The notes below the pieces were generated by a model, which saw only the letters and a list, made by a program, of their open reading frames with translations, had not been told where the DNA came from and ran no database searches. DNA of 64,000 nucleotides. Origin: Pachyseris speciosa. Lineage: Eukaryota > Cnidaria > Anthozoa > Scleractinia > Pachyseridae. The stretch covers positions 1,902,501-1,966,500 of the forward strand of contig JAEMWC010000021.1 in assembly GCA_016490735.1 (NCBI GenBank). Direction: 5' to 3'. The translations under genes were made by a program, and so were the position numbers. Positions 1 to 11,052 of this stretch are shown in pieces; within the stretch, counting starts at the first letter, position 1; each line of letters starts with the position of its first letter.

Positions 1-591
1 TAGCGCGCGCTCGTGAACGCGCACATTGAAAACATGGCGGATTTCCCTTGAAATTGAGCCCTGTTAGTTGAAAAATGGCGATAGGTCAACAACGAGTATG
101 GGCACCCCTCCTTTTTTCCAGTCATTCTAATCAACTTATCATAAGCTTTTTGTGAGAAAAGACTGATCTGATTTCTATGGCTGAAAATTGAATAAGTAAG
201 GAAAATAGCAGATAAACTGTGGTCTTTTGTCTTTGAAGTTTAGTAACCATGTCAAGAAATTTGGTTCAAATATTTAATCAAGGATTCAGCTTGCTGTCTA
301 AATCAAACTTGAAATGTTTATTTGTGTCCACATCATGTATGGACTATACTTTAATGCGTGTTTTCATAATTTTGGGTTCACAAAGATTTTACAACAACTG
401 CAAATGCGTTCTTACAATAAGCATTAAATAATGCTAAAATAAGGCATATTCAATGCCTCACAGCTCCTAAATGAGCATGCCCCCCCCCCCCCCCCTTCTT
501 TATTTCGAAATCGAAGTTCTCATATGATAAATATTGAGTGGACAAACTTTGAACAGAAATCTATTGTCATTTTTATTTCAGAGCAGTTACC
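1..591 (+). mobile_element. F element, truncated by window start
   Basis: This is the right part of an F insertion, ending at the TIR-like GTTACC before TTAATGGCG. It has a 16-base C run (480-495) that differs in length in every copy. The 60-residue open frame at 249-431 recurs in all copies but has no recognisable domain and I do not call it a gene. Confidence 0.8.
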
Positions 592-710
592 TTAATGGCG
601 TTAATATTAAAGCTTACATGTACACGCTTTTTAATCGCGTAGCTATTAAAAGACATGCTTATACCACTAACAAGGTTATAACGAATCACGACCTTACAAT
701 CTGGGCTTAC

Positions 711-731
711 CTTCAAGTTGTTTTCTTCTCT
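711..731 (-). CDS. Candidate 21-nt microexon, heptad ERRKQLE
   Basis: Read on the - strand, the segment is bounded by a pyrimidine-rich tract ending TTCTTACAG and by donor GTAAGCCCAG. In phase 1 (two bases, six codons, one base) it encodes RRKQLE. The split codon G|AG adds a preceding Glu when joined to a like exon. It is the most Arg-rich form in the array. No host-gene start or end is visible, so coding status is inferred from frame conservation across copies. Confidence 0.45.
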
Positions 732-1438
732 CTGTAAGAACATGAAAATGAGAGGTTAAAGTTTGTTACTGAGATTAGTACCGAAAGTTGTCTTATTGAA
801 TTAAGAAGGGTGAATCAGTAAACATCAAAGTAATCGTCACCCTCAAAAACAAAAAATAATAATACCGAGCCATAACTATTAAGGTGCCTAGAAATTCAAA
901 AAGAAGGAGAAGTTTAAGCGCATAGACAACTCAAATAATAGTTCTAAGAAATTTCCATGTTATTGTTCAAACTGGGTAACTTGTCTCGCTCTTTTGAAAC
1001 TTCAAGACATAAAATCCTTCCTGAATATAACCTATAAGACATAAGTGAGCTAATGTTTCGAGGCGCTATAACAGTTCATTGGGAGTAGCTCCCGCGCAAG
1101 ACTGTTCAGTCGACTACTGCAGCAACATTGTCCAGTAAGATCAAAATAAAGTGACGTGACGTCAAACTACAAAGTGAGCAAAGACGCATTGATGGCTGAA
1201 TCACTTTCGACTAGACCGGGCTTTACTAATCAATATTCATCAACTGTGACCACTGCAAACTACATGGTACTCTAATCTCAACCGAGCGACCGATCACTAA
1301 AGAAATTAAAGCTGTCTTTATGACTAAAAAGTCAAGAAAAACGAAAGTAAAAGCCAATGCCTAAAAAAGTACTTCCTCACAATCTGAACAAACTTATAAC
1401 TGGAATTGTCGTAACAGTACCCCCTTAAGGTGATTCCT

Positions 1439-2082
1439 CACATTTGCATCGCGCATTCTTATGGCGCGCGCATAATTTATGGCGTCATTTAGCGCGCGCT
1501 CGTGAACGCGCACATTGAAAACATGGCGGATTTCCCTTGAAATTGAGCCCTGTTAGTTGAAAAATGGCGATAGGTCAACAACGAGTATGGGCACCCCTCC
1601 TTTTTTCCAGTCATTCTAATCAACTTATCATAAGCTTTTTGTGAGAAAAGACTGATCTGATTTCTATGGCTGAAAATTGAATAAGTAAGGAAAATAGCAG
1701 ATAAAGTGTGGTCTTTTCTCTTTGAAGTTTAGTAACCATGTCAAGAAATTTGGTTCAAATATTTAATCAAGGATTCAGCTTGCTGTCTGAATCAAACTTG
1801 AAATGTTTATTTGTGTCCACATCATGTATGGACTATACTTTAATGCGTGTTTTCATAATTTTGGGTTCACAAAGATTTTACAACAACTGCAAATGCGTTC
1901 TTACAATAAGCATTAAATAATGCTAAAATAAGGCATATTCAATGCCTCACAGCTCCTAAATGAGCATGCCCCCCCCCCCCCCACCCTTCTTTATTTCGAA
2001 ATCGAAGTTCTCATATGATAAATATTGAGTGGACAAACTTTGAACAGAAATCTATTGTCACTTTTATTTCAGAGACGTTACC
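1439..2082 (+). mobile_element. F element, complete copy (644 bp), TTAA target
   Basis: The copy starts GGTGATTCCTC and ends GACGTTACC, flanked by TTAA on both sides. The ends are imperfect inverted repeats of about 11 bp (GGTRATTCCTC). Related D units carry a single TTAA at the same place, giving an empty-site control. There is no transposase, so it is non-autonomous. TTAA targets are typical of piggyBac elements, but the end sequence is not the usual CCCTTT form, so the superfamily stays open. Confidence 0.75.
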
Positions 2083-2201
2083 TTAATGGCGTTAATATTA
2101 AAGCTTACATGTACACGCTTTTTAATCGCGTACCTATTAAAAGACATGCTTATACCACTAACAAGGTTATAACGAATCACGACCTTACAATCTGGGCTTA
2201 C

Positions 2202-2222
2202 CTTCAAGTTGTTTTCTTCTCT
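2202..2222 (-). CDS. Candidate 21-nt microexon, heptad ERRKQLE
   Basis: It is identical in sequence and splice signals to the copy about 1.5 kb to the left, as expected from tandem duplication of the whole A unit. The acceptor on the - strand is TTCTTACAG and the donor is GTAAGCCCAG. Confidence 0.45.
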
Positions 2223-2856
2223 CTGTAAGAACATGAAAATGAGAGGTTAAAGTTTGTTACTGAGATTAGTACCGAAAGTTGTCTTATTGAATTAAGAAGG
2301 GTGAATCAGTAAACATCAAAGTAATCGTCACCCTCAAAAACAAAAAATAATAATACCGAGCCATAACTATTAAGGTGCCTAGAAATTCAAGAAGAAGGAG
2401 AAGTTTAAGCGCATAGACAACTCAAATAATAGTTCTAAGAGATTTCCATGTTATTGTTCAAACTGGGTGTCTTTTCTCGCTCTTGTGAAACTTCAAGACA
2501 TGAAATCCTTCCTTAATATAACTTTTAATACATAAATGGGCTAAGTGTTTCGAGGCGCTATAACAGTTCATTGCGAGTAGCTCCCGCGCAAGACTGTTCA
2601 GTCGACTACTGCAGCAACATTGTCCAGTAAGATCAAAATAAAGTGACGTGACGTCAAACTACAAAGTGAGCAAAGACGCATTCATGGCTGAATCACTGTC
2701 GACTAGACCGGGCTTCACTAATCAATATTCATCAACTGTTGCCACTACAAACTACATTATACTCTAATCTCAACCGAGCGACCGATCACTAAAGAAATTA
2801 AAGCTGTCTTTATGACTAAAAAGTCAAGAAAAACACAACTTAAAGCCAATACCTAA

Positions 2857-3399
2857 ATCAAAGTACAACTGTGAAGACGTCGTGGATATGTAACCTTATT
2901 TACGATAAGGGGGATTAAGCCAAAGTGACTCGAGAAAACGGTGTTTTAACTAGTTTAAATGCGCAAAAACTCTTCCTGGAAAGTGTTTAAACAATATTTT
3001 AATACGTTTAAACGGCCAGCTTTGAGCTAGCTCTTATGAGCATCAGGTTTTTTGTTTTTTGTTTTGTTTTGTTTTGTTCATGAGCTTAACGCAATTTAAC
3101 CTCGGGGTGCATATGTACATATTCGCGTTTGACTGAATTATCATTCAACATCGTGAGATATCGTGAGAATTAAAAGAATGTGCTCCTTTTGAAAGCTGAA
3201 CAGGTTTCTGTCTTGTCCGTATGGTCGGACAAATATCTGGCAAAAGGACGATTTCGCCAAAACGAAGCCAGCCAAACACTGCAGTATTTCGGGGAAATTT
3301 GTTACACAAAGCTGTCGAACGAACACAAACGAAATTTGACAGATGCAAGTTAAGCTTTTTAGTGCCGGTGAAAATGCAACATTTGCCGTCGTTTTCTTA
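2857..3399 (+). repeat. B arm, left copy, with a 340-bp deletion
   Basis: The segment is the inverted counterpart of 4,645-5,530 and begins near AAATCAAAGTACAACTGTG. It includes a TTTTG-rich tract (3,048-3,080). Compared with the full arm at 40,804-41,688 it lacks about 340 bp beside E. The breakpoints share CTTA (GTTTTCTTA against GAAGCTTA), consistent with a microhomology deletion. Open frames here are shadows of the repeat. Confidence 0.8.
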
Positions 3400-3782
3400 T
3401 GGCGCGTATTTCTTATCAAAATTCAACTTTTCGCTCGTTTTACAAGTTTGGCATTCGCCTTTTCAATTGGACGTTCGTTTTATTCATTTCGACATTCGTT
3501 TTACATAAACAGCATTCGTTTTTTAAGACCGACATTGTTTTTACATAAAACAGCATTTGTTTTTGTTTTTTTTTTTTCAAGTTCTTCTATACCGTCCGTT
3601 CAACATTCGTTTTAGCGACGTTCGGTTTGGCGACATTCGTTTTGTTTTTTCGCAATGCACTGTGGGATTTGAAGATTTCCCGCCATGCAAGCATTCTCTG
3701 CTGCAGAGGGAAGATGTGTTCGATAGCGGTTAACGAGAAATTCGTTGTTTTGTAGCTTTTTGTTAGCATTTTTATCCCGGCC

Positions 3783-4100
3783 ATGACTGCCCGAGATCGA
3801 TTAGAACGGTGCAAAAACGTCCTTGAGCAGGTGGTGAGCGAACTGGAAGACAACTCCAGTTACAACTCATCCACGAGTCCCCCGACGCCAAGGTCGACGA
3901 ATTCAGCAGAAAGTTCAGCTTCGTTGACGGTGGAACCATCTCCGAGCACATCCACAAGCGCCAGTTCCACGAAGAACACCGACGTTTGTGACACAAATCT
4001 TAGGCCTTCCTGGAGCACCAGTGTACTCAACTTCGGGTTGAAAAGAAAAGTTTTGTTTGGACTCATCCACTTCACTAAGCAAATCGACGACAGCTCTTAA
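3783..4100 (+). CDS. 105-codon open frame in E, function unknown
   Basis: The translation starts MTARDRLERCKNVLEQVV, a possible short amphipathic helix, followed by a Ser/Thr/Pro-rich stretch of about 55 residues and a basic tail. I recognise no domain. The frame is kept with few changes in the four long E copies. The opposite strand also looks protein-like, so this frame may be antisense to the real relic. I would not treat it as an established gene. Confidence 0.25.
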   Translation: MTARDRLERCKNVLEQVVSELEDNSSYNSSTSPPTPRSTNSAESSASLTVEPSPSTSTSASSTKNTDVCDTNLRPSWSTSVLNFGLKRKVLFGLIHFTKQIDDSS

Positions 4101-4184
4101 CTCAGCTTTCGTAGCATCCTCCACGATGTTGACTGAAGCAAGGCGAACGGCATGGTGGTACAGCAAATTTCCACAGGTCAACAT
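3860..4184 (-). pseudogene. Possible decayed integrase/HTH-type ORF relic, antisense to the E frame
   Basis: One - strand frame reads ...RLASVNIVEDATKAEL..., then LLSEVDES and GAPGRPKICVT. The downstream similarity switches frame, giving VELALVDVLGDGSTVNEAEL and LSAEFVDLGVGGLVDEL. The GRP(R/K) motif followed by a shifted helix-rich region recalls the N-terminal part of integrase-like repeat proteins common in fish and cnidarian genomes, as I remember them. At least one frameshift is needed, so it would be dead. The same arrangement occurs in the other long E copies. Confidence 0.3.
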
Positions 4185-4644
4185 GTTGTCGATATTCCAT
4201 CATCGAAGTTACTAGAGTGATTTAACACTTCCAATAAAGAACAGACTCTTCAAAGAAAAGCCTCCCTTACGGTCACCATTTCCTTTGAGCGCTCGACCCA
4301 GTGTCTGGCAGGAAATCTTCAAAAAAACAAAACGAATGTCGCCAAAACAAACGTCGCTAAAATGAATGTTGAACGGACGGTATAGAAGAACTTGAAAAAA
4401 AAAACATTGTGTAAAAGGAATGTCGAACTTAAGTCTTGACAAACAAATGCTGTTTTATGTAAAAACAATGTCGATCTTAAAAAACGAATGCTGTTTATGT
4501 AAAACGAATGTCCACCTTGAAAAACGAATGCCGAAGCGAATAAAACGAATGTCGAAATGAATAAAACGAACGTCCAATTGAAAAGGCGAATGTCAAACTT
4601 GTAAAACAAGCGAAAAGTTGAATTTTGATAAGATATACGCGCCA

Positions 4645-5530
4645 TAAGCTTCTGCTACGTTCATCCAATTCACAATCTGTGGAAAAAATATGAGCCGTTC
4701 TCTTCAACCCAAGATATTTTCCAAGTGTGCACAGAAATTGATGACGGAAACTTTTGGCACAAATATAGCTGCATTCGCGAAGCCATTTTTAGCGTTGGAA
4801 ATAACATTCTAACGAGAACAACGCAAACTAAAATCAAATTATCTTTTTTGTGGCGCCATCACGTCTAGCCACAATGCTTTGAGAAATACTTTTCGTTTTA
4901 ACTAAAAGCGTCATTTTTTCAGTAAAAGTTTTGAATGAAACTTGTTTCCTTTAATATCCAAAAACATGGCATCAATGATTATTTAAGAAAACGACGGCAA
5001 ATGTTGCATTTTCACCGGCACTAAAAAGCTTAATTTGCATATGCCAAACTTCGTTTGTGTTCGTTCGACAGCATTGTGTAACAAATTTCCCCGAAATACT
5101 GCAGTGTTTGGCTGGCTTCGTTTTGGCGAAATCGTCCTTTTCCCTGATATTTATCCGACCATACATACAAGACAGAAACCTGTTCAGCTTTCAAAAGGAG
5201 CACATTCTTTTAATTCTCACGATATCTCACGATGTTGAATGATAATTCAGTCAAACGCAAATATGTACATATGCACCCCGAGGTTAAATTGCGTTAAGCT
5301 CATGAACAAAACAAAACAAAACAACAACAAAAAAAACCTGATGCTCATAAGAGCTAGCTCAAAGCTGGCCGTTTAAACGTATTAAAATATTGTTTAAACA
5401 CTTTCCAGGAAGAGTTTTTGCGCATTTAAACTAGTTAAAACGCCGTTTTCTCGAGTCACTTTGGCTTAATCCCCCTTATCGCAAATAAGGTTACATATCC
5501 ACGACTTCTTCACAGTTGTACTTTGATTTA
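4645..5530 (+). repeat. B arm, right copy, full length
   Basis: This is the inverted partner of 2,857-3,399. It keeps the 340-bp segment next to E (4,647-4,985) that the left arm has lost. The stretch has no gene; the two overlapping 61- and 67-codon frames near 5,035-5,242 recur in every arm and lack recognisable domains. Confidence 0.8.
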
Positions 5531-5729
5531 GGGCTTGGCTTTAGGTATTGGCTTTAAGTTGACTTTTTAGTCATAAAGACAGCTTTAATTTCTTTAGTGA
5601 TCGGTGGCTCGGTTGAGATTAGAGTATAATGTAGTTTGTAGTGGCCACAGTTGATGAATATTGATTAGTGAAGCCCGGTCTAGTCGACAGTGATTCAGCC
5701 ATAAATGCGTCTTTGCACACTTTGTAGTT

Positions 5730-5742
5730 TGACGTCACGTCA
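5730..5742. promoter_or_regulatory. CRE/ATF-like TGACGTCACGTCA motif, recurrent in A units
   Basis: A perfect TGACGTCA palindrome overlaps a second half-site. The same motif, on one strand or the other, occurs near 1,152, 2,644, 7,230, 9,735, 16,702, 18,378, 20,045, 32,591 and 40,592. Variants carry one change (near 8,060, 15,216, 34,264, 35,087 and 36,773). It could bind CREB/ATF factors, but it may simply be hitchhiking in the repeat. Confidence 0.3.
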
Positions 5743-6162
5743 CTTTATTTTGATCTTACTGGACAATGTTGCTGCAGTAGTCGACTGAACAGTCTTGCGC
5801 GGGAGCTACTCGCAATGAACTGTTATAGCGCCTCGAAACAATTAGCCCACTTATGTATTAAAAGTTATATTGAGGAAGGATTTCATGTCTTGAAGTTTCA
5901 CAAGAGCGAGACAAGACACCCAGTTTGAACAATAACATGGAAATCTCTTAGAACTATTATTTAAGTTGTCTATGCGCTTAAACTTCTCCTTCTTCTTGAA
6001 TTTCTAGGCATCTTAATAGTTATGGCTCGGTATTACTTTTTTTGTTTTTGAGGGTGACGATTACTTTGATGTTTACTGATTCACCCTTCTTAATTCAATA
6101 AGACAACTTTCGGTACTAATATCCGTAACAAACTTTAACCTCTCATTTTCACGTTCTTACAG

Positions 6163-6184
6163 AGAGAAAAAAAACAATGTGAAG
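6163..6184 (+). pseudogene. 22-nt microexon with frame-breaking A insertion
   Basis: Acceptor GTTCTTACAG and donor GTAACCCC bound a 22-nt segment with a run of eight A. The corresponding copy at 15,645 has seven A and is 21 nt long. The extra A puts a TGA in the common phase, so inclusion here would end or shift the protein. The donor is also weaker (GTAACC instead of GTAAGC). Confidence 0.4.
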
Positions 6185-6303
6185 GTAACCCCAGATTGTA
6201 AGGTCGTGATTCGTTATAACCTTGTTAGTGGTATAAACATGTCTTTTAATAGGTACGCGATTAAAAAGCGTGTACATGTAAGCTTTAATATTAACGCCAT
6301 TAA

Positions 6304-6965
6304 GGTAATTCCTCTGAAATAAAAGTGACAATAGATTTCTGTTCAAAGTTTGTCCACTCAATATTTATCATATGAGAACTTCGATTTCGAAATAAAGAAG
6401 GGGGTGGGGGTGGGGGGGCATGCTCATTTAGGAGCTGTGAGGCATTGAATATGCCCCATTTTAGCATTATTTGATGCTTATTGTAAGAACGCATTTCCAG
6501 TTGCCAGTTGTTGTAAAATCTTTGTGAACCCAAAATCATGAGAACACGCATTATACTATAGTCCATACATGATGTGGACACAAATAAACATTTCAAGTTT
6601 GATTTAGACAGCAAGCTGAATCCTTGATTAAATATTTGAACCAAATTTCTTGACATGGTTACTAAACTTCAAAGAGAAAAGACCACAGTTTATCTGCTAT
6701 TTTCCTTACTTATTCAATTTTCAGCGATAGAAATCAGATCAGTCTTTTCTCACAAAAAGCTTATGATAAGTTGATTGCAATGACTGGAAAAAAGGTGGGG
6801 TGCCCATACTCGTTGCTGACCTATCGCCATTTTTCAACTAACAGAGCTCAATTTCAAGGCAAATCCGCCATGTTTTCAATGTGCGCGTTCACGAGCGCGC
6901 GCTAAATGACGCCATAAATTATGCGCGCGCAATAAGAATGCGCGATGCAAATGTGAGGAATCACT
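6304..6965 (-). mobile_element. F element, 662 bp
   Basis: The copy lies between TTAA target copies in inverse orientation to those at 1-2,082. Its G-run (6,400-6,418) has the pattern G5-T-G5-T-G7. The right end reads GGAATCACT rather than the usual CACC. Confidence 0.75.
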
Positions 6966-7662
6966 TTAAGGGGGTACTGTCACGACAATTCCAGTTATAA
7001 GTTTGTTCAGATTGTGAGGAAGTACTTTTTTAGGCATTGGCTTTTACTTTCGTTTTTCTTGACTTTTTAGTCATAAAGACAGCTTTAATTTCTTTAGTGA
7101 TCGGTGGCTCGGTTGAGATTAGAGTATCATGTAGTTCGTAGTGGCCACAGTTGATGAATATTGATTAGTGAAGCCCGGTCTAGTCGACAGTGATTCAGCC
7201 ATAAATGCGTCTTTGCACACTTTGTAGTTTGACGTCACGTCACTTTATTTTGATCTTACTGGACAATGTTGCTGCAGTAGTCGACTGAACAGTCTTGCGC
7301 GGGAGCTACTCGCAATGAACTGTTATAGCGCCTCGAAACAATTAGCCCACTTATGTATTAAAAGTTATATTGAGGAAGGATTTCATGTCTTGAAATTTGA
7401 CAAGAGCGAGAAAAGACACCCAGTTTCAATAATAACGTGGAAATCTCTTAGAACTATTATATGAGTTGTCTATGTGCTTAAACTTCTCCTTCTTCTTGAA
7501 TTTCTAGGCATCTTAATAGTTATGGCTCGGTATTACTTTTTTTGTTTTTGAGGGTGACGATTACTTTGATGTTTACTGATTCACCCTTCTTAATTCAATA
7601 AGACAACTTTCGGTACTAATATCCGTAACAAACTTTAACCTCTCATTTTCATGTTCTTACAG

Positions 7663-7680
7663 AGAGGAAAAAACGTGAAG
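7663..7680 (+). CDS. Candidate 18-nt microexon, ERKKRE
   Basis: Between GTTCTTACAG and GTAAGCCC lies an 18-nt form that has lost exactly one codon relative to the 21-nt class, so phase is kept. It encodes RKKRE with a Glu at the split codon. Loss of a full codon while a neighbouring copy shows a 1-nt slip gives mixed evidence on selection. Confidence 0.45.
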
Positions 7681-8656
7681 GTAAGCCCTGATTGTAAGGT
7701 CGTAATTTGTCATAACCTTGTTAGTAGTATAAGCATGTCTTTTAATGGGTACGCAATTAAAGAGTGTGTGTAAGTTTTAATATTAACGCCATAAAGGGGT
7801 ACTGTCACGACACTTCCTGTTATAAGTTTGTTCAGATTGTGAGGAAGTACTTTTTTAGGCATTGGCTTTTAGTTTCGTTTTTCTTGACTTTTTAGTCATA
7901 AAGACAGCTTTAATTTCTTTCGTGATCGGTCGCTCGGTTGAGATTAGAGTATCATGTAGTTCGTAGTGGCCACAGTTGATGAATATTGATTAGTGAAGCC
8001 CGGTCTAGTCGACAGTGATTCAGCCATAAATGCGTCTTTGCACATTTTGTAGTTTGACGTCAGGTCACTTTATTTTGATCTTACTGGACAATTTTGCTGC
8101 AGTAGTCGACTGAACAGTCTTGCGCGGGAGCTACTCGCAATGAACTGTTATAGCGCCTCGAAACAATTAGCTCACTTATGTATTATAGGTTATATTGAGA
8201 AAGGATTTTATGTCTTGAAGTTTCAAAAGAGCGAGACAAGACACCCAGTTTGAACAATAACATGGAATATACTTTAGAACTATTAAGTGAGTTGTATCTG
8301 CGATTAAACGTGTTCTAGCGGTCACATTTTTGGTAGTTCTGTTAGTATACTTGTCTCTTTCCGAATTATGGCTGCGAACGCTCTCGGTCGTTGTTTCTCT
8401 TTCGTTGATTCGGCGAACCTTTTTCCCGAGCCAAGCTTAACTTCTTTACTTACTTTCTCAAGGGATGAAGAGATTCAGAAACACTAACCATATGTCTATG
8501 CGTCAGTTAAAGCAATTTCTTTAAATCAATAGAGATCATTTTAATTCCTCTTGTAAGCATGTTGTTTAGGGGGTATTATGTTTCGGAGATGGTTAATAGG
8601 GACTTTAAGATAGTGCCGCTACGGACTTTAACCTTTCTATTTTGTATTTCTTACAG

Positions 8657-8677
8657 TGGAGGAAAAATGGGAAGAAG
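8657..8677 (+). CDS. Candidate 21-nt microexon, heptad VEEKWEE
   Basis: The acceptor is TATTTCTTACAG and the donor is GTAAGCCCAG. The split codon G|TG gives Val when joined to a like exon. This acidic class differs from the Lys-rich classes in neighbouring units. Its region also has a longer upstream segment (8,300-8,650) absent from the first A class. Confidence 0.45.
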
Positions 8678-8811
8678 GTAAGCCCAGATTATAAGCTCGT
8701 AGAGTGATGCCTTTTAATTTTTTTAAGCCTGGTTAGTGGTATAAGCATGTCTTTTAATAGGTACGCGATTAAAAAGCGTGTACATGTAATCTTTAATATT
8801 AACGCCATTAA

Positions 8812-9470
8812 GGTAATTGCTCTGAAATAAAAGTGGAATAGATTTCTGTTGAAAGTTTGTCCACTCAATATTTATCATATGAGAACTTCGATTTCGAAAT
8901 AAAGAAGGGGGGTGGGGGGGTGGGGGGGCATGCTCATTTAGGAGCTGTGAGGCATTGAATATGCCCCATGTTAGCATTATTTGATGCTTATTGTAAGAAC
9001 GCATTTCCAGTTGCCAGTTGTTGTAAAATCTTTGTGAACCCAAAATCATGAGAACACGCATTATACTATAGTCCATACATGATGTGGACACAAATAAACA
9101 TTTCAAGTTTGATTTAGACAGCAAGCTGAATCCTTGATTAAATATTTGAACCAAATTTCTTGACATGGTTACTAAACTTCAAAGAGAAAAGACCACACTT
9201 TATCTGCTATTTTCCTTACTTATTCAATTTTCAGCGATAGAAATCAGATCAGTCTTTTCTCACAAAAAGCTTATGATAAGTTGATTGCAATGACTGGAAA
9301 AAGGTGGGGTGCCCATATTCGTTGTTGAGCTATCGCCAGTTTTCAACTAACAGAGCTCAATTTCAAGGCAAATCCGCCATGTTTTCAATGTGCGCGTTCA
9401 CGAGTGCGCGCTAACTGACGCCATAAATTATGCGCAATAAGAATGCGCGATGCAAATGTAAGGAATCACC
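8812..9470 (-). mobile_element. F element, 659 bp
   Basis: Both ends abut TTAA. The G-tract (8,907-8,928) has the form G6-T-G7-T-G7. The end near 9,430 lacks the GCGC dinucleotide repeats present in the copy at 6,304. Confidence 0.75.
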
Positions 9471-10093
9471 TTAAGGGGATACTGTCACGACAATTCCAGT
9501 TATAAGTTTGTTCAGATTGTGAGGAAGTACTTTTTTAGGCATTGGCTTTTAGTTTCGTTTTTCTTGACTTGATAGTCATAAAGACAGCTTTAATTTCTTT
9601 AGTGATCGGTCGCTCGGTTGATATTAGAGTATCATGTAGTTCGTAGTGGGCACAGTTGATGAATATTGATCAGTGAAGCCCGGTCTAGTCGACAGTGATT
9701 CAGCCATAAATACTTCTTTGCTCACTTTGTAGTTTGACGTCACGTCACTTTATTTTGATCTTACTGGACAATGTTGCTGCAGTAGTCGACTGAACAGTCT
9801 TGCGCGGGAGCTACTCGCAATGAACTGTTAGTTGCGTTTTTCTTGACTTTTAGTCATAAAGAAAGCTTTAATTTCTTTAGTGATCGGTTGAGAGGTTAGA
9901 GTATAATGTAGCTCGTAGTGGGAAAAAAAGAAGGTGGGCCTCGATCACGACCTTCCCTTTGCGGGTATAGAGATTGATTGCTTAAAAAATGAGGCCAGGC
10001 CTCCTCGAGATAAAGTTCACGAAAAGAGGAAAGAATGAGGAATTTGTTAAATTGATTTTCAGATCCTACACACTCTTATTGTAAAAGTAAAGT

Positions 10094-10094
10094 A

Positions 10095-10152
<58 letters not shown>
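10094..10152 (+). repeat. (TAA)n microsatellite
   Basis: About 19 uninterrupted TAA units follow an AAAGT-type short repeat. The homologous tracts at 11,850, 20,410 and 22,677 all have different lengths. Confidence 0.95.
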
Positions 10153-10154
<2 letters not shown>

Positions 10155-10388
10155 CACCAATAACAATATCGACAACTATGACGATAACGATAAATGATGA
10201 CGATAACGCTAACAGGACATACAGAATAAAGGTCTGTTCATTCGATGACGTTGCGGACGAACCATACATGAGAAGAAAATCGCTGAAAACCATCGTCATA
10301 GCCGAAAAACTAAACGCACACAACCTTCATATGAACCAAAGCAACCTTTTGGCATCCAATAGGCATCTCAATAGTTATGGCTCGGTAC

Positions 10389-10390
<2 letters not shown>

Positions 10391-10437
<47 letters not shown>

Positions 10438-10456
10438 TGTTGTTGTTGTTGTTGTT
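10391..10456 (+). repeat. (TTA)n-(TTG)n compound microsatellite
   Basis: A TTA tract passes directly into TTG units and a T/G-rich tail ending TTTTTGAG. It lies about 125 bases upstream of the microexon acceptor, in the presumed intron. Confidence 0.95.
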
Positions 10457-10580
10457 TTTGTTTTTGAGAGTGACGATTACTTTGATGTATTTCCTGATTG
10501 ACCCTTCTTAATTCAATAAGATAACTTTCGCTACTAATATCCGTAAACAGCTTTAACCTCTGTTTGTCTTGTTTTTGCAG

Positions 10581-10601
10581 AGTTGAAAAAACAGCATGAA
10601 G
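10581..10601 (+). CDS. Candidate 21-nt microexon, heptad ELKKQHE
   Basis: The acceptor GTTTTTGCAG and the donor GTAAGTCAAG fit animal consensus well (GTAAGT). In phase 1 it reads LKKQHE with split codon Glu; the other two phases contain stops. It is the left member of a local tandem pair. Confidence 0.5.
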
Positions 10602-10808
10602 GTAAGTCAAGATTGTAAGCTCGTGAAGAGCTGTCTGTCAATTCGTTATAACCTTGTTAGTAGTACGAACGAACGGACGAACCATACATGAGAAGAAAAT
10701 CGCTGAAAACCATCGTCATAGCCGAAAACCTAAACGCACACAACCTTCATATGAACCAAAGCAACTTTTTGGCATCCAATAGGCATCTCAATAGTTATGG
10801 GTCGGTAC

Positions 10809-10810
<2 letters not shown>

Positions 10811-10887
<77 letters not shown>

Positions 10888-10888
10888 T
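10811..10888 (+). repeat. (TTA)n microsatellite, longest in the array
   Basis: About 26 TTA units are followed by TTG units. The tract is some 30 bases longer than its tandem partner at 10,391, showing slippage after the 420-bp duplication. Confidence 0.95.
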
Positions 10889-11031
10889 TGTTGTTGTTGT
10901 TGTTGTTTTTGTTTTTGAGGGTGACGATTACTTTGATGTATTTCCTGATTGACCCTTCTTAATTCAATAAGACAACTTTCGATACTATTATCCGTAACAA
11001 GTTTTAACCTCTGTTTGTCTTGTTTTTGCAG

Positions 11032-11052
11032 AGTTGAAAAAACAGCATGAAG
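11032..11052 (+). CDS. Candidate 21-nt microexon, heptad ELKKQHE
   Basis: It is identical to the copy at 10,581 including both splice signals, and lies 451 bases downstream of it. This spacing is far shorter than the 1-1.7 kb elsewhere and shows that single microexons can be duplicated with little surrounding sequence. Confidence 0.5.

Larger units (their letters stand above)
1..2856 (-). repeat. A-unit block, two units, microexon sense on - strand
   Basis: Two A units of about 1.5 kb stand head to tail; positions 1-870 and 1,490-2,360 are almost identical. Each contains an F element and one 21-nt microexon (711-731 and 2,202-2,222). The window starts inside F of the first unit. The block is the mirror image of the A units right of the B-E-B centre. 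Confidence 0.9.
3400..4644 (+). mobile_element. E element copy 1, fold-back type, 1,245 bp
   Basis: The element has long terminal inverted repeats starting TGGCGCGTAT and is flanked by TA on both sides. Both arms are built from degenerate short repeats with core CATTCGTTTT (ACGAATG on the other arm), spaced about 18-22 bases. The roughly 650-bp centre carries a 105-codon open frame (3,783-4,100). It sits exactly at the inversion centre between the A blocks. A TA duplication suggests a Tc1/mariner-like or related DNA transposon; no transposase is visible. Confidence 0.75.
5531..9830 (+). repeat. A-unit block, three units, microexon sense on + strand
   Basis: Three A units stand here with microexons at 6,163, 7,663 and 8,657. 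F elements are present in the first and third; the second unit has no F at the corresponding site (near 7,795). The block ends abruptly at TGAACTGTTA, where an A unit is joined to D sequence, implying a deletion or recombination junction shared by the duplicate at 20,140. Confidence 0.9.

Noticed and set aside
5800..5850. tRNA-like GC-rich segment (GCGCGGGAGCTACTCGC) in A units
   Set aside because: No cloverleaf, anticodon arm or internal promoter boxes could be laid out.
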